Program-made: the position numbers and the translations under genes
Shown here: piece after piece, positions 48,686 through 57,957 of the stretch
Position numbering within the stretch: the stretch's first letter is position 1
Layout of the letters: each line of letters starts with the position of its first letter
NCBI RefSeq assembly: GCF_025790165.1
Contig: NZ_CP094970.1
Coordinates: 1,054,001 to 1,118,000 of the forward strand
Length of the DNA stretch: 64,000 nucleotides
Direction of reading: 5' to 3'
From: Solicola gregarius
GTDB taxonomy: Bacteria; Actinomycetota; Actinomycetes; Propionibacteriales; Nocardioidaceae
Notes under the pieces: model-generated
The model's input: only the letters and a program-made list of their open reading frames with translations
Told to the model about the DNA's origin: nothing
Database searches by the model: none

Positions 48686-49903
48686 ATGTTGACCCGCCGA
48701 CAGAGCACCATCGCGCTCGCCATCGGTTCCGCCCTGAGCGGCATCCTGGCGTACCTCGTCTTCGCCCTCACCACTCGGACGCTCGGAGACGACGCGGCAC
48801 CCGTCTCGGTGCTGTGGAGCTACTGGGGTTTCGCCGGCGCCGCGCTCACCTTCCCGCTGCAGCACTGGATCGCGCGTACCGTGACCGCCGACGGGACTGG
48901 CAGCGTACGCGCCGCGCTGCCCCGGGTCGGTGGCCTGGTCGCAGTCGTCGCGATACTGACCGGTGGTCTGGCCTGGTGGGGCCGCGACCCGCTGTTCCAC
49001 CGCGACGACCCGTGGTTCCCGGTGCTGGTCGCGCTGGTGACCCTCGGCTCGGCGCTGATGGGCCTCGTACGCGGCGGCCTCAGCGGCGAGAGCAGGTTCG
49101 GAAGCGTTGCCGTCAGCCTGGTCGCCGAGAACGCCCTGCGCTGCGCCGCCGTCGGCGCCCTCGTCGTGGCCGGTGCGGACGACCCGGTGGAGTACGGGTT
49201 CTGCATCGTCGCCGGGCATGTCGTCGCGATCTGCTGGCCGCGGGCGTTGTACTTCGACCGCGGGCGTACGTCCGTGCGGCCGCACTCGGCGATCGAGTTC
49301 CTCTCGGGCGCCGGGCTCGCCCAGCTGCTCGGACAGCTCGTCCTGACCGGTGGCCCGGTGGCGCTCGCCCTCGCCGGCGGCACGGCCGCCGAGGTGACGG
49401 CGCTGTTCGCCGCGCTCGCGCTGTTCCGCGCCCCTTACACGTTGGCTCTCGGGATGGTCGCGCAGCTGACGACGGCCGTCACCAGGCTCGTCGTGTCGGG
49501 CGCGGACGCCACACTGCGCCGCATTCGTACGACGACCATCGCGGCGACCGCGCTGACCTGCCTCATCGCGGGCGTCGGCGGTGCCGCCCTCGGCCCGGCC
49601 GTCATCACGCTCGTCTTCGGCGAGTCGGTCGACTTCCCCGCCGGCCAGTCGGCGATCGTCGCCGTCGGGTGTGCGCTCGGCGTCGCGAACCTCGTGCTCA
49701 TGATCACCGCGCTCGCGTACGACGCGCCCCGCACGGTCGCCGTGTCGTGGGTCGTCGCCGTCGCCGTTGGCGCCGTCGCGTACATCGTGCTCGCGGGCCT
49801 GCCGGCGGCGGAGACGATCGTCTGGTGCTTCCTGGTCGCCGAGGCGGTCGCGTTCCTGGCGCTGCTGGTCGCGGACGCGCGGCGGAGTGCGCCGGCCGGG
49901 TAG
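48686..49903 (+). CDS. Polysaccharide flippase-like membrane protein (Wzx/MVF type)
   Basis: A 405-residue protein with about 12 hydrophobic helices. The N-terminus ([31 protein letters not shown]) and the two-bundle pattern fit the oligosaccharide flippase/MOP superfamily. It starts 2 bp after the glycosyltransferase stop and is 20 bp before rmlA. It would move a lipid-linked glycan across the membrane. Family call rests on topology and context more than on a single motif. Confidence 0.7.
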   Translation: MLTRRQSTIALAIGSALSGILAYLVFALTTRTLGDDAAPVSVLWSYWGFAGAALTFPLQHWIARTVTADGTGSVRAALPRVGGLVAVVAILTGGLAWWGRDPLFHRDDPWFPVLVALVTLGSALMGLVRGGLSGESRFGSVAVSLVAENALRCAAVGALVVAGADDPVEYGFCIVAGHVVAICWPRALYFDRGRTSVRPHSAIEFLSGAGLAQLLGQLVLTGGPVALALAGGTAAEVTALFAALALFRAPYTLALGMVAQLTTAVTRLVVSGADATLRRIRTTTIAATALTCLIAGVGGAALGPAVITLVFGESVDFPAGQSAIVAVGCALGVANLVLMITALAYDAPRTVAVSWVVAVAVGAVAYIVLAGLPAAETIVWCFLVAEAVAFLALLVADARRSAPAG

Positions 49904-49923
49904 TTTCGGGAATACTCGCGCAC

Positions 49924-50820
49924 ATGCGTGGACTGATTCTCGCCGGCGGTACGGGGTCGCGACTCCATCCCATCACCCGCGGCGTCAGCAAACAGCTCGT
50001 GCCCGTCTACGACAAGCCGATGATCTACTACCCGCTGTCCACCCTGCTGCTCGCCGGCATCAGCGAGGTGCTCGTGATCACCACCCCGCACGAGGCCGAC
50101 GGGTTCCGTCGACTGCTGGGTGACGGATCCGCGTTCGGCATCTCGATCACGTACGCCGAGCAGCCGAACCCCGACGGGCTCGCGCGAGCGTTCACCATCG
50201 GCGAAGACTTCATCGGCTCCGACCGTTGCGCACTGGTGCTGGGCGACAACGTCTTCTACGGCCAGGGGCTCGGCCGCCAGCTGCAGCGCTTCGCCGACCT
50301 CGACGGCGCCGCGATCTTCGCGTACCGCGTACGTGACCCCGAGGCGTACGGCGTCGTCGAGTTCGACGCGGACGGCCGGGCCATCTCGCTCGAGGAGAAG
50401 CCGACCCGGCCACGCAGCAACTACGCCGTTCCCGGCCTGTACTTCTACGACAACGACGTCGTCGAGATCGCCAAGGCCGTACGCCCGTCGGCCCGCGGCG
50501 AGTACGAGATCACCGACGTCAACCGCGCGTACCTCGAACGCGGCACGCTGCAGGTCTCGGTGCTCGCGCGCGGTACGGCGTGGCTCGACACGGGCACCTT
50601 CGAGTCACTCAACGACGCCGGCGACTTCATCCGGGCGGTGCAGACCCGGCAGGGCATGAGGATCGGCGCTCCCGAGGAGATCGCGTGGCGGCAGGGGTTC
50701 CTGTCCGACGACGAGCTGCGCGAGCGGGCCGAGGCGATGGTCAAGAGCGGCTACGGTACGTACCTGCTCGAGCTGCTGGAGCATTCGGCGGAGGAGCACT
50801 CTCCGCTCCCGGGCACCTGA
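49924..50820 (+). CDS. rmlA: Glucose-1-phosphate thymidylyltransferase RmlA
   Basis: A 298-residue nucleotidyltransferase making dTDP-glucose from dTTP and glucose 1-phosphate. [31 protein letters not shown] is the nucleotide loop; [57 protein letters not shown] and [13 protein letters not shown] are family blocks. The length fits the short RmlA class. Third gene of a plus-strand unit; converges on rmlB with a conserved hairpin between. Confidence 0.95.
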   Translation: MRGLILAGGTGSRLHPITRGVSKQLVPVYDKPMIYYPLSTLLLAGISEVLVITTPHEADGFRRLLGDGSAFGISITYAEQPNPDGLARAFTIGEDFIGSDRCALVLGDNVFYGQGLGRQLQRFADLDGAAIFAYRVRDPEAYGVVEFDADGRAISLEEKPTRPRSNYAVPGLYFYDNDVVEIAKAVRPSARGEYEITDVNRAYLERGTLQVSVLARGTAWLDTGTFESLNDAGDFIRAVQTRQGMRIGAPEEIAWRQGFLSDDELRERAEAMVKSGYGTYLLELLEHSAEEHSPLPGT

Positions 50821-50824
50821 TCGG

Positions 50825-50895
50825 GTTCGCGCGAGTGGCGCAAGTCTGTTGCTCAGCCGCCTTGTACACAACGGATCTGCGCCACTCGCGCGAAC
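50825..50895. repeat. Hairpin element GCGAGTGGCGCA, copy 1
   Basis: Arms 50825-50842 and 50878-50895 pair perfectly over 18 bp (GTTCGCGCGAGTGGCGCA). The 35-nt loop reads AGTCTGTTGCTCAG... and GCCTTGT in the middle. It lies between convergent rmlA and rmlB. Both arms and loop match the element at 57880-57943 read on the opposite strand. Confidence 0.85.
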
Positions 50896-50921
50896 TCGGA
50901 TCGAGAGCGGGACGCCTCCGA

Positions 50922-51914
50922 TCAGACTCCCGGGAGCGCCGCCCGCGACTTGAGGGGCTCCCACCATGCGCGGTTGTCGACGTACCACGCGACGGTCTCG
51001 CGTAGACCGTCGTCGAAGGCGATGCGCGGTTCGAACCCGAGCTCGGCACGGATCTTGTCGGTCGCAACCGAGTAACGCAGGTCGTGGCCGAGGCGGTCCG
51101 GCACGTTGACGACGCGGTCCCAGCCCGCACCGCAGCTGTCCAGCAGCATGCCGGTGAGCTCACGGTTGCTGAGCTCGCGCCCGCCGCCGATGTTGTACAC
51201 CTCGCCGGCACGGCCGCGCTCGACGACGGTGTGCACCGCGCGGCAGTGGTCGTCGACGTGCAGCCAGTCGCGTACGTTGGCGCCCTCGCCGTACAGCGGC
51301 ACGGTGCCGCCGTCGATCAGGTTCGTGACGAAGAGGGGGATGACCTTCTCCGGGAACTGGTGCGGCCCGTAGTTGTTGGAGCAGCGGGTGATGCAGACCG
51401 GGAGGCCGTGCGTGCGGTGGTACGAGCGCGCGATCAGGTCACTGGAGGCCTTGGATGCCGAGTACGGGGAGTTCGGCTCGACCGGACACGACTCGTCCCA
51501 GCTGCCCTCCTCGATCGTGCCGTAGACCTCATCGGTCGAGACGTGTACGAACGTGTCGACGCCGTTGCTCAGCGCCGCGTCGAGCAGGGTCTGCGTGCCC
51601 ACGACGTTGGTCATTACGAAGTCGGTCGCGCCGGTGATCGAGCGGTCGACGTGGCTCTCGGCGGCGAAGTGCACGACGACATCGGCGGCGGCCACCAGCT
51701 CGTCGACGAGCTCGCGGTCGAGGATGTCGCCGTGCACGAAGACGAGTCGCGGGTCGTCGTCCACCCGCTCCAGGTTGGTGAGCGTGCCCGCGTACGTGAG
51801 CTTGTCGAGCACCACGAGGCGTTCGGGTTGCGGACCTCCCCACGCATCGTCGAGGACGCCGCGTACGTAGTGGCTGCCGATGAAGCCGGCACCGCCGGTC
51901 ACGAGCATCCGCAT
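50922..51914 (-). CDS. rmlB: dTDP-glucose 4,6-dehydratase RmlB
   Basis: A 330-residue extended SDR. MLVTGGAGFIGSHYVRGVLD is the NAD loop, VVHFAAESHVDRSI follows, VHVSTDEVYGTIEEGSW carries the Thr-Asp-Glu triad, and YSASKASSDLIARSYHRTHG has the Tyr-x3-Lys pair. It produces dTDP-4-keto-6-deoxyglucose from the RmlA product. The RmlC/RmlD rhamnose genes are not present; instead an aminotransferase follows upstream in the operon. Start at 51914 or ATG 51908. Confidence 0.95.
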   Translation of the reverse strand: MRMLVTGGAGFIGSHYVRGVLDDAWGGPQPERLVVLDKLTYAGTLTNLERVDDDPRLVFVHGDILDRELVDELVAAADVVVHFAAESHVDRSITGATDFVMTNVVGTQTLLDAALSNGVDTFVHVSTDEVYGTIEEGSWDESCPVEPNSPYSASKASSDLIARSYHRTHGLPVCITRCSNNYGPHQFPEKVIPLFVTNLIDGGTVPLYGEGANVRDWLHVDDHCRAVHTVVERGRAGEVYNIGGGRELSNRELTGMLLDSCGAGWDRVVNVPDRLGHDLRYSVATDKIRAELGFEPRIAFDDGLRETVAWYVDNRAWWEPLKSRAALPGV

Positions 51915-51919
51915 CGCCG

Positions 51920-52660
51920 TCACCCCTGCGTGGGATAGGTCTGGGCGGGCATGGTCGCGGCCAGGAACACCGACGAGCCGAACGGGACGTTCGTGGAGGC
52001 GAGCACCGAGCGCTCCGCGCGGGACAGGCCCATCAGGACGCGGTCCATCGTCGGCGACACCTGGGTGAGCCGTGCATTGCTGGCCTTGCCGAGCTGCCGG
52101 CGTACCCGCCGCACTCCGCGCTCGGCGAGGAAGAGTGGGAACACCGCGCCGAAGGCGTACGTCGCCCGGTCGACGGTGAGTCCGGCCCGCTCGACCGCGT
52201 CGACCAGCCGTCTGCGGGTGTAGCGGCGGTAGTGGCCTGCGCGTACGTCGTGATCCGACCACGCCCACTGGTATGCGGGCACGGAGAGCAGCATCCGCCC
52301 GCCCGCGGTGAGGACGCGCGCGAGCTCGGACAGGGCGGTCGCCTCCGACTCGCAGTGCTCGACGACGTCGAAGCCGGCCACGACGTCGAAGGCGGCATCG
52401 GCGAACGGCAGCGCCTCCAGCGACCCGCAGACGCCCTCCCCCGGCGTCAGCCCGTCCGGTAGGAGGTCGAGCGTCACGACCCGGCGCTGTGGCCCCCGCA
52501 TCCAGTCGACGCTCGGCCCGTCGGCGCTGCCGACGTCGAGCACGGTCGCCGACTCGGGGAGGTACGACGCGAGCGTCGCCTCGAGGAGGTCGCGACGGGC
52601 GCGATACCACCAGTAGTCGGGCTGCTCGAGCGACGCCGAGCCGGATTGTGCGAGCGTCAT
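51920..52660 (-). CDS. Class I SAM-dependent methyltransferase in glycan operon
   Basis: A 246-residue methyltransferase. ATVLDVGSADGPSVDWM is motif I, GFDVVEHCESEATALSELAR with VLTAGGRMLLSVPAYQWAWS the later motifs; SDHDVRAGHYRRYTRRRL is the type II/UbiG-like signature often seen in glycan and lipid clusters. It may methylate the sugar or its carrier. Start 52660 overlaps the aminotransferase stop by 4 bp and its stop is 5 bp before rmlB. Confidence 0.82.
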   Translation of the reverse strand: MTLAQSGSASLEQPDYWWYRARRDLLEATLASYLPESATVLDVGSADGPSVDWMRGPQRRVVTLDLLPDGLTPGEGVCGSLEALPFADAAFDVVAGFDVVEHCESEATALSELARVLTAGGRMLLSVPAYQWAWSDHDVRAGHYRRYTRRRLVDAVERAGLTVDRATYAFGAVFPLFLAERGVRRVRRQLGKASNARLTQVSPTMDRVLMGLSRAERSVLASTNVPFGSSVFLAATMPAQTYPTQG

Positions 52661-53835
52661 GCGGACTCCTGCATCGCCTGGGTCACCGCGGTGAGGAACG
52701 TGTCCGACACCCGGTCGACCTCTGCCTCGGTCAGGTCGTTGTAGAACGGCAGCCGCAGCAGCCGGCCGCTGATATCGGTGGTCACCGGGCACTTCGTCGG
52801 CCTGGCCGCGAACTTCCTGCCCCCGTCGGACGAGTGCAGCGGCACGTAGTGGAACACCGCGCCGATACCCGCGCGCTGCAGGGTCTCGAGGACCCGGTTG
52901 CGTACGGCGTTGTCGGGCAGCAGGACATAGAACATGTGGTACGCCGAGCGGCGATCGGGCGGTGGATGCGCTACCTCGAAGCCCAGGTCGTCGGCATGCG
53001 GCGAGAGCCGCCTGTCGTACCACCCGTGAACGTCGCGCCGGCTCGCCTGGATCTCGGTCGCCCGCTCGAGCTGACCGAGGAGGTACGCGGCGAGCGTGTC
53101 GGAGAGGCCGAACGACGAACCGGTGTCCATCCACGAGTACTTGTCGACCTGACCGAGCATGAACGCGCGCCGGTTGGTGCCCTTGTCGTAGAGGACCCTC
53201 GCGCGGTCGACGTCGGCGGCGTCGTTGAGCAGCAGGGCACCGCCCTCGCCGCACACGATGTTCTTCGTCTCGTGGAAGCTCTGTGTCGCGAAGCGACCGA
53301 GACTCCCCAGTGGCTCGTCTCGCCACGTACCAAGGAATCCGTGTGCGTTGTCCTCGATCAGCGCGATGTCCGGCCACCCGGCGAGCACCGTGCGTACTCC
53401 CTCGATGTCGCAGCCGACACCCGCGTAGTGAACGACGACGACCGCGCGCACACTCTCGTCGAGCAAGGTCGCCAGGTGCTGCGGGTCGAGACCGAGGGTG
53501 CGCTCCTCGATGTCGCAGAACAGCAGCCGCGCACCCTGACGGGCGAACGCGAGCGCCGTCGTGGTGAAGGTGAACGACGGTACGACGACCGTGTCGCCCG
53601 GCTCGAGGTCGAGCATCAATGCGGAGAGCTCCAGCGCGGACGTACACGACGTCGTGAGGAGGACGTCCTCGGCGCCGGTGTGCTCCATGATGATGTCCGC
53701 CGCCTTCGCGGAGTACGGCCCACCGGCCGACGTGCGGCCGCTCTCGATCGAGTCGCGTATGTACTCGAGCTCGCGCCCGACGAGCGCGGGCCGGTTGAAC
53801 CGGATCGGCGCGTCGGTGCTGCCGGGCTCAGCCAT
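52657..53835 (-). CDS. DegT/DnrJ/EryC1 sugar aminotransferase (WecE/RffA-like)
   Basis: A 392-residue PLP aminotransferase. TTSCTSALELSALMLDLEPG is the cofactor phosphate region, ALIEDNAHGFLGTWRDEPLG has the PLP-binding Asp, and the Lys is in QSFHETKNIVCGEGGALLLN (about residue 191). GLSDTLAAYLLGQLE, HMFYVLLPD and GIGAVFHYVPLHSSD match dTDP-4-amino-4,6-dideoxygalactose transaminases. It would turn the RmlB product into a 4-amino-4,6-dideoxyhexose. Overlaps the sulfotransferase by 8 bp and the methyltransferase by 4 bp. Confidence 0.92.
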   Translation of the reverse strand: MAEPGSTDAPIRFNRPALVGRELEYIRDSIESGRTSAGGPYSAKAADIIMEHTGAEDVLLTTSCTSALELSALMLDLEPGDTVVVPSFTFTTTALAFARQGARLLFCDIEERTLGLDPQHLATLLDESVRAVVVVHYAGVGCDIEGVRTVLAGWPDIALIEDNAHGFLGTWRDEPLGSLGRFATQSFHETKNIVCGEGGALLLNDAADVDRARVLYDKGTNRRAFMLGQVDKYSWMDTGSSFGLSDTLAAYLLGQLERATEIQASRRDVHGWYDRRLSPHADDLGFEVAHPPPDRRSAYHMFYVLLPDNAVRNRVLETLQRAGIGAVFHYVPLHSSDGGRKFAARPTKCPVTTDISGRLLRLPFYNDLTEAEVDRVSDTFLTAVTQAMQESA

Positions 53836-54595
53836 GGGCTGCTCCTCCCTCGTCGGCTTGCCACGGTAACGCGCGCCCGAGCAGGCGTTCCAAGGCGAGG
53901 TCTGCGTCGGAGAAGTACGCACGCAGCCGCCCGACCAGGTCGGGCGGGAGCGTCGGCCGGGTTTGCCGGCTCTCGTTGACCGCACGCTCATGGGCGTCCG
54001 GCAGCGGGTGCGGATCGACGCCGAGCTCTGCGTACAGCGCCCCTACCGCGCGCTCGTCGCCGACCAGCTCGTCGAGGAACCACACATGGCTGGACCCGGG
54101 GAACGCCTCGAGCCACGGCTCGAGGTAGTCGGCGTACCGCCCGCGTTCGACGTACGCGAAGGGCGACACCGACGTGGAAGCGGGGTCCCAGGGCGTCGGC
54201 GCGGCGAGGTTCTCGCGTAGCGCGGCCTCCAGCGGGCGCGTCTCGAGACCGTTGTCGGTGCTGAAGCGCCAGTTGGAGACCGCCCGTTGCAGCGGGTCGC
54301 GCAGCATCACGGCGATCTCGGCGCCGCCGAGCGTCCGCAGTACCCGGGCCGGGGCGAGCGGGTCCTCGAGGTAGCTGGTGCTCTTCTCGCCGAAAATCCG
54401 CTCGTCGGTCGCGTGCGCGAAGTACGTATCGCGGTACCAGTCGGGACCGTTGGCGGCCAGCTCGTCGGAGCAGAAGACCTTGGGCTCCGGCCGCGTCGGG
54501 CGGGCCATCGCGATCTGCGGATGCGCCTCGAGCAGCGATTGGAGGTACGTCGTGCCCGACCGCTGCGCGCCGATGACGAGGAGGTGCCGCGTCAT
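53828..54595 (-). CDS. PAPS-dependent sulfotransferase
   Basis: A 255-residue enzyme. The 5' phosphosulfate loop is IGAQRSGTTYLQSLLEAH (about residues 8-25) and the 3' phosphate site is AVMLRDPLQRAVSNWRF (about 95-111). ERGRYADYLEPWLEAFP and VWFLDELVGD fit carbohydrate sulfotransferases of the heparan-sulfate type. It would add sulfate to a sugar of the glycan made by this operon. Sulfation of an actinobacterial surface glycan is unusual. Coupled by overlaps to the glycosyltransferase and aminotransferase genes. Confidence 0.9.
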   Translation of the reverse strand: MTRHLLVIGAQRSGTTYLQSLLEAHPQIAMARPTRPEPKVFCSDELAANGPDWYRDTYFAHATDERIFGEKSTSYLEDPLAPARVLRTLGGAEIAVMLRDPLQRAVSNWRFSTDNGLETRPLEAALRENLAAPTPWDPASTSVSPFAYVERGRYADYLEPWLEAFPGSSHVWFLDELVGDERAVGALYAELGVDPHPLPDAHERAVNESRQTRPTLPPDLVGRLRAYFSDADLALERLLGRALPWQADEGGAAHG

Positions 54596-55599
54596 CTGGT
54601 CTCGCCGACCCGATCCACGACGTGGTACGGCTGCAGCGCGCTGACCGTGTTGAGCGTACGCACGACGTACTCGCCGAGCATCGACAGCAGGGCGATCGTC
54701 ACCCCGTTGAAGAACGCGAGCAGCACGATCATGCTGGTCCAGCCGGGCACGGTCGCCTCGCCGACCATCGCGCGCACGAGATAGACCGCACCGAGCAGGA
54801 AGCTGAGCACGGCCACCAGGGCGCCGATGCCCGCTGCGACCCGCAGCGGGAACGACGAGTACGCGAACAGGATCGTGAGCACGAGACGCAGGATGCGCGA
54901 GATTCCGTACGTGCTCTTGCCCACCGGCCGCGGCTCGTGTCGTACGAGCACGTTGGAGCGGTTGCTGGAGTACATCAACGCCTGGCCGGTGATGTAGGGG
55001 TACGCAGCGCGGGACTGACAGATGCGGTCGACGACGTCGCGGCGCAGGATGCGGAAGTTGGTGACCGCCAGGCCGGGTGGCTGGGCGAAGATCCGCCGGT
55101 TGATCAGGCCGATCAGCTTGCTGCCGATCCGCCTGTATCCCGCCGCCTGCTTGTTGGCGAACTTGCCGAACACGGCGTCGCGGCCCGTCATGGCCTCGTC
55201 GATCAGCACGAGCGCCTGGTCGGGAGGGTTCTGCAGGTCGTCGTCCATCGTGATCACGTAGTCACCCGTCGCCTCGCGCATCCCGGCGAGGTTGGCGAAG
55301 TGCTGTCCGTAGTTGCGGAGCAGGTTGAGCGCGACGACGTTGGGGTTGTCGCGGGCGCGACCGGCGATGACGTCCCAGCTGCCGTCGCGGCTGCCGTCGT
55401 TGACCAGCACCAGCTCGTACGACAGCTCGGCCGACTCGAAGACCTCGACAATCGTGTCGACGGTGCGGCCGACCAGCTCGACGCTGTTGTAGACGGGCAC
55501 CACGATCGAATACGTAAACGCGGAGCGGTCCAACCGGCGGTCGCCGCCGTGGTCATCGCTCCGCTCGCCCGCACGAATGTCGTTATCCGTGTCGCTCAC
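54592..55599 (-). CDS. GT2 polyprenyl-phosphate glycosyltransferase with two membrane helices
   Basis: A 335-residue enzyme of the DPM1/GtrB/ArnC group. YSIVVPVYNSVELVGRTVDT, YELVLVNDGSRDGSWDVI, NLLRNYGQHFANLAGMREAT and YVITMDDDLQNPPD (the DxD metal site near residue 119) form the GT-A domain. Two helices near 245-270 and 285-310 follow. It would load a sugar onto polyprenyl phosphate for use by a GT-C enzyme, such as the one at 47139. Promoter-proximal gene of the minus-strand operon. Confidence 0.92.
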   Translation of the reverse strand: MSDTDNDIRAGERSDDHGGDRRLDRSAFTYSIVVPVYNSVELVGRTVDTIVEVFESAELSYELVLVNDGSRDGSWDVIAGRARDNPNVVALNLLRNYGQHFANLAGMREATGDYVITMDDDLQNPPDQALVLIDEAMTGRDAVFGKFANKQAAGYRRIGSKLIGLINRRIFAQPPGLAVTNFRILRRDVVDRICQSRAAYPYITGQALMYSSNRSNVLVRHEPRPVGKSTYGISRILRLVLTILFAYSSFPLRVAAGIGALVAVLSFLLGAVYLVRAMVGEATVPGWTSMIVLLAFFNGVTIALLSMLGEYVVRTLNTVSALQPYHVVDRVGETR

Positions 55600-55683
55600 C
55601 CCGTTCAGCCTGCAGCGCGTGCTCGCCGCACATGGTAGGCCACTATCCGACCGGGTGTATGGAAACGGCGCGTGTCGCCGGGG

Positions 55684-56355
55684 CTAATCCCGGGCGACAC
55701 CCGCGAGCCGCGCCTGACCGAGCCAGCCGGGAAGCGCCCGGCGTACGTCGCTCGGCCCGTCGGTTTCGACGGCTCCGGTCGACAGAGCGCGCTGCCACGC
55801 GATATCGCCGCGCCAGATCTGCACCATCGTGCGCAGCGTGGTCCCCACCCGTGCGGTCACCTCGAATCCCGGGTCGTAGTCGCACACGTCGGCACCGCCG
55901 TCTGCGACGACCAGCCACCACCGGCGCGCCCGCGGCGGTACGTCGGCGAACTCGAAGGCGACGACGGTGCGAGCGGGCGGCCACGACGCGACCGGCACCG
56001 TGCGGCGCATGTCCCACATCAGCAGGTGGGGGTCGAGGTCGTTCTCACCCAGCTCGCCGATCCAGCGCAGGCCCCACGTGCCGAGCGCGTCAACGACGGT
56101 CGAGAGCTCCTTGCCGGAGGCGGTCAGCCGATAGCTCGTCCGTCCGGCGTCCGTGTCGCGACGTACGAGGCCGGCGCGCTCCAGCGTGCGGAGGCGCTTG
56201 GACAGCAGTGCCGGTGACATCTTCGGGTTGCCACGGCGCAGCTCGTTGAAGTGCGTACTGCCCGCGAGCAGCTCTCGTACGACGAGGAGCGTCCATCTCT
56301 CGTCCAGGATCTCCATCGCCTTGGCGACGGGGCAGAACTGCCCGTAGCCCGCCAT
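55684..56355 (-). CDS. HxlR family regulator with C-terminal SCP2-like domain
   Basis: A 223-residue protein. The HxlR winged helix is GQFCPVAKAMEILDERWTLL, VVRELLAGSTHFNELRRGNP, MSPALLSKRLRTLERAGLVR and AGRTSYRLTASGKELSTVV. The C-terminal part from about 130 (RTVVAFEFADVPPRARRWWL) resembles the sterol-carrier-like ligand domain seen in longer HxlR proteins. The conserved Cys near the N-terminus could sense thiol stress. Start at 56355; an upstream ATG at 56403 is possible. Divergent from a methyltransferase gene. Confidence 0.85.
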   Translation of the reverse strand: MAGYGQFCPVAKAMEILDERWTLLVVRELLAGSTHFNELRRGNPKMSPALLSKRLRTLERAGLVRRDTDAGRTSYRLTASGKELSTVVDALGTWGLRWIGELGENDLDPHLLMWDMRRTVPVASWPPARTVVAFEFADVPPRARRWWLVVADGGADVCDYDPGFEVTARVGTTLRTMVQIWRGDIAWQRALSTGAVETDGPSDVRRALPGWLGQARLAGVARD

Positions 56356-56506
56356 TCGTCCAGTACACACCGATTCGGTGCGTACGTCCGCGTTGTCACG
56401 CATCCAGACCCGGCGACCACAGCGTGTTCAGTACAGATCCAGCACTGGATCGCGGCGTCGCGGCGGGCGAGGCTGTCGTCATCGAACCGAACCAGAGGGA
56501 GCAACG

Positions 56507-57325
56507 ATGACACAGGCAACCGACCTCGATCTGAAAGCCAAACATCGCGCCATGTGGGCGCTGGGCGACTACCCGAGCGTCGCGGACGAGGTGATACCGG
56601 CCCTCGGCACACGGCTCGTCGAGGCCGTCGACGTACGCGCCGGCGATCACGTCCTCGACATCGCCGCGGGGTCGGGCAACTCCGCGATCCCGGCGGCGCT
56701 CGCGGGCGCGACGGTGGTGGCGAGCGACCTCACCCCCGAGCTCCTCGAAGCCGGACGCCGCGCCGCCGAAGCTCGCGGCGCGCTGCTGTCCTGGGAGCCG
56801 GCGGACGCCGAGGCGCTTCCGTACGCCGACGGGGAGTTCGACGTCGCGACCTCGTGCGTGGGCATCATGTTCGCGCCGCACCACCAGGCCGCCGCGGACG
56901 AGCTCGTCCGCGTCGTACGCCCGGGTGGTCGGATCGGCCTCGCGAACTGGACGCCCGAGGGGTTCATCGGGCAGCTGTTCGCCGTGATGAAGCCGTACGC
57001 CCCGCCGCCTCCGCCCGGCGCTCAACCTCCGCCGCTGTGGGGATCCGAGGACCACGTACGCGCGCTCCTCGGCACCGGGGTGACGGACGTCGTCGCGCGG
57101 CGAGAGCTGTTGGACGTCGGACGGTTCCCGGGCGAGCCGGACTTCCGGGAGTACTTCAAGACGCGGTACGGGCCGACGATCGCGGTGTATCGCTCCCTCG
57201 CCGACCAGCCCGGACGCGCCGCCGAGCTGGACGCCGCGCTCGACGACCTCGCGAAGCGACACGACCTCGGGTCGGGCCGGATGGCGTGGGAGTACCTGCT
57301 GGTCACCGCGACGCGTACTGCCTAG
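56507..57325 (+). CDS. Class I SAM-dependent methyltransferase (UbiE-like)
   Basis: A 272-residue methyltransferase. HVLDIAAGSGNSAIPAALAG is motif I, VVASDLTPELLEAGRRAAEA motif II, GEFDVATSCVGIMFAPHHQA and RVVRPGGRIGLANWTPEG follow. The N-terminal KAKHRAMWALGDYPSVADEV is typical of a subgroup often next to HxlR or TetR regulators. The substrate is unknown. ATG 56507 follows GAGGGAG. The HxlR regulator across the 151-bp divergent gap is the likely controller. Confidence 0.82.
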   Translation: MTQATDLDLKAKHRAMWALGDYPSVADEVIPALGTRLVEAVDVRAGDHVLDIAAGSGNSAIPAALAGATVVASDLTPELLEAGRRAAEARGALLSWEPADAEALPYADGEFDVATSCVGIMFAPHHQAAADELVRVVRPGGRIGLANWTPEGFIGQLFAVMKPYAPPPPPGAQPPPLWGSEDHVRALLGTGVTDVVARRELLDVGRFPGEPDFREYFKTRYGPTIAVYRSLADQPGRAAELDAALDDLAKRHDLGSGRMAWEYLLVTATRTA

Positions 57326-57333
57326 GACACGGC

Positions 57334-57768
57334 CTAGTCGAGCGCCGCGTCCAGGGTGATCGTGGTCCCGGTGAGGGCCTTGCTGACCGGGCAGGTGCGT
57401 TCGGCCGTACGCGCCAGCTCCGCGAACTTGTCGGCGTCGACACCGGCGACCTGCGCGCGGAGCGTGATGGCGATGCCGCTGAGCTCGAATCCTCCGCCCT
57501 CGGCCGGCCCGAGCGTCACCTCGGCACTGACGTCGATCGAGGTGGGGTCGAGCCCTTCCTTCTCCAGCACCCCGGAGAGGTTCATCGCCAGGCACGACGA
57601 GTGCGCGGCGGCGATGAGCTCCTCGGGGCTGGTCTGCCCGTTGGGGTCGCCCGAGCGCGTCGGGAAGGAGACGTCGAACTGGCCGGCGTTCGACGAGTCG
57701 AGAGTGACGTGTCCGGATCCCTTCGAGATCCCACCGGTCCAGTGCGTGGTTGCGTCGCGACTTGGCAT
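57334..57768 (-). CDS. OsmC/Ohr family peroxidase
   Basis: A 144-residue thiol peroxidase of the OsmC branch. The two active cysteines are in AAHSSCLAMNLSGVLEKEG and ARTAERTCPVSKALTGT. TSPEELIAAAHSS and GGISKGSGHVTL are the family openings. It reduces organic hydroperoxides with help from lipoyl or thiol donors. ATG 57768 follows GAGGAGG. Converges on the methyltransferase gene with an 8-bp gap. Confidence 0.9.
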   Translation of the reverse strand: MPSRDATTHWTGGISKGSGHVTLDSSNAGQFDVSFPTRSGDPNGQTSPEELIAAAHSSCLAMNLSGVLEKEGLDPTSIDVSAEVTLGPAEGGGFELSGIAITLRAQVAGVDADKFAELARTAERTCPVSKALTGTTITLDAALD

Positions 57769-57879
57769 CTGCTGCCTCCTCGGGCTGTCGTCGGTATGCA
57801 CCAATGACCCTACGGCGCGGATCGTACGGAGGGAACCGCGATCTCGGCACGGAGTACCGCCGCGCGGGTGTCCGTATTC

Positions 57880-57943
57880 TCGCGAGTGGCGCAGATTCGG
57901 TGCAAACAAGGCCATCCGAGCAACGAACTTGCGCCACTCGCGA
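57880..57943. repeat. Hairpin element GCGAGTGGCGCA, copy 2
   Basis: Arms 57880-57893 and 57930-57943 pair perfectly (TCGCGAGTGGCGCA). The 36-nt loop, read on the minus strand, is AGTTCGTTGCTCGG... with GCCTTGT in the middle, the same order as copy 1 at 50825. It lies after the stop of the small membrane protein gene and before the OsmC start, all on the minus strand. Confidence 0.85.
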
Positions 57944-57957
57944 ACGAGCGGTAGCGC

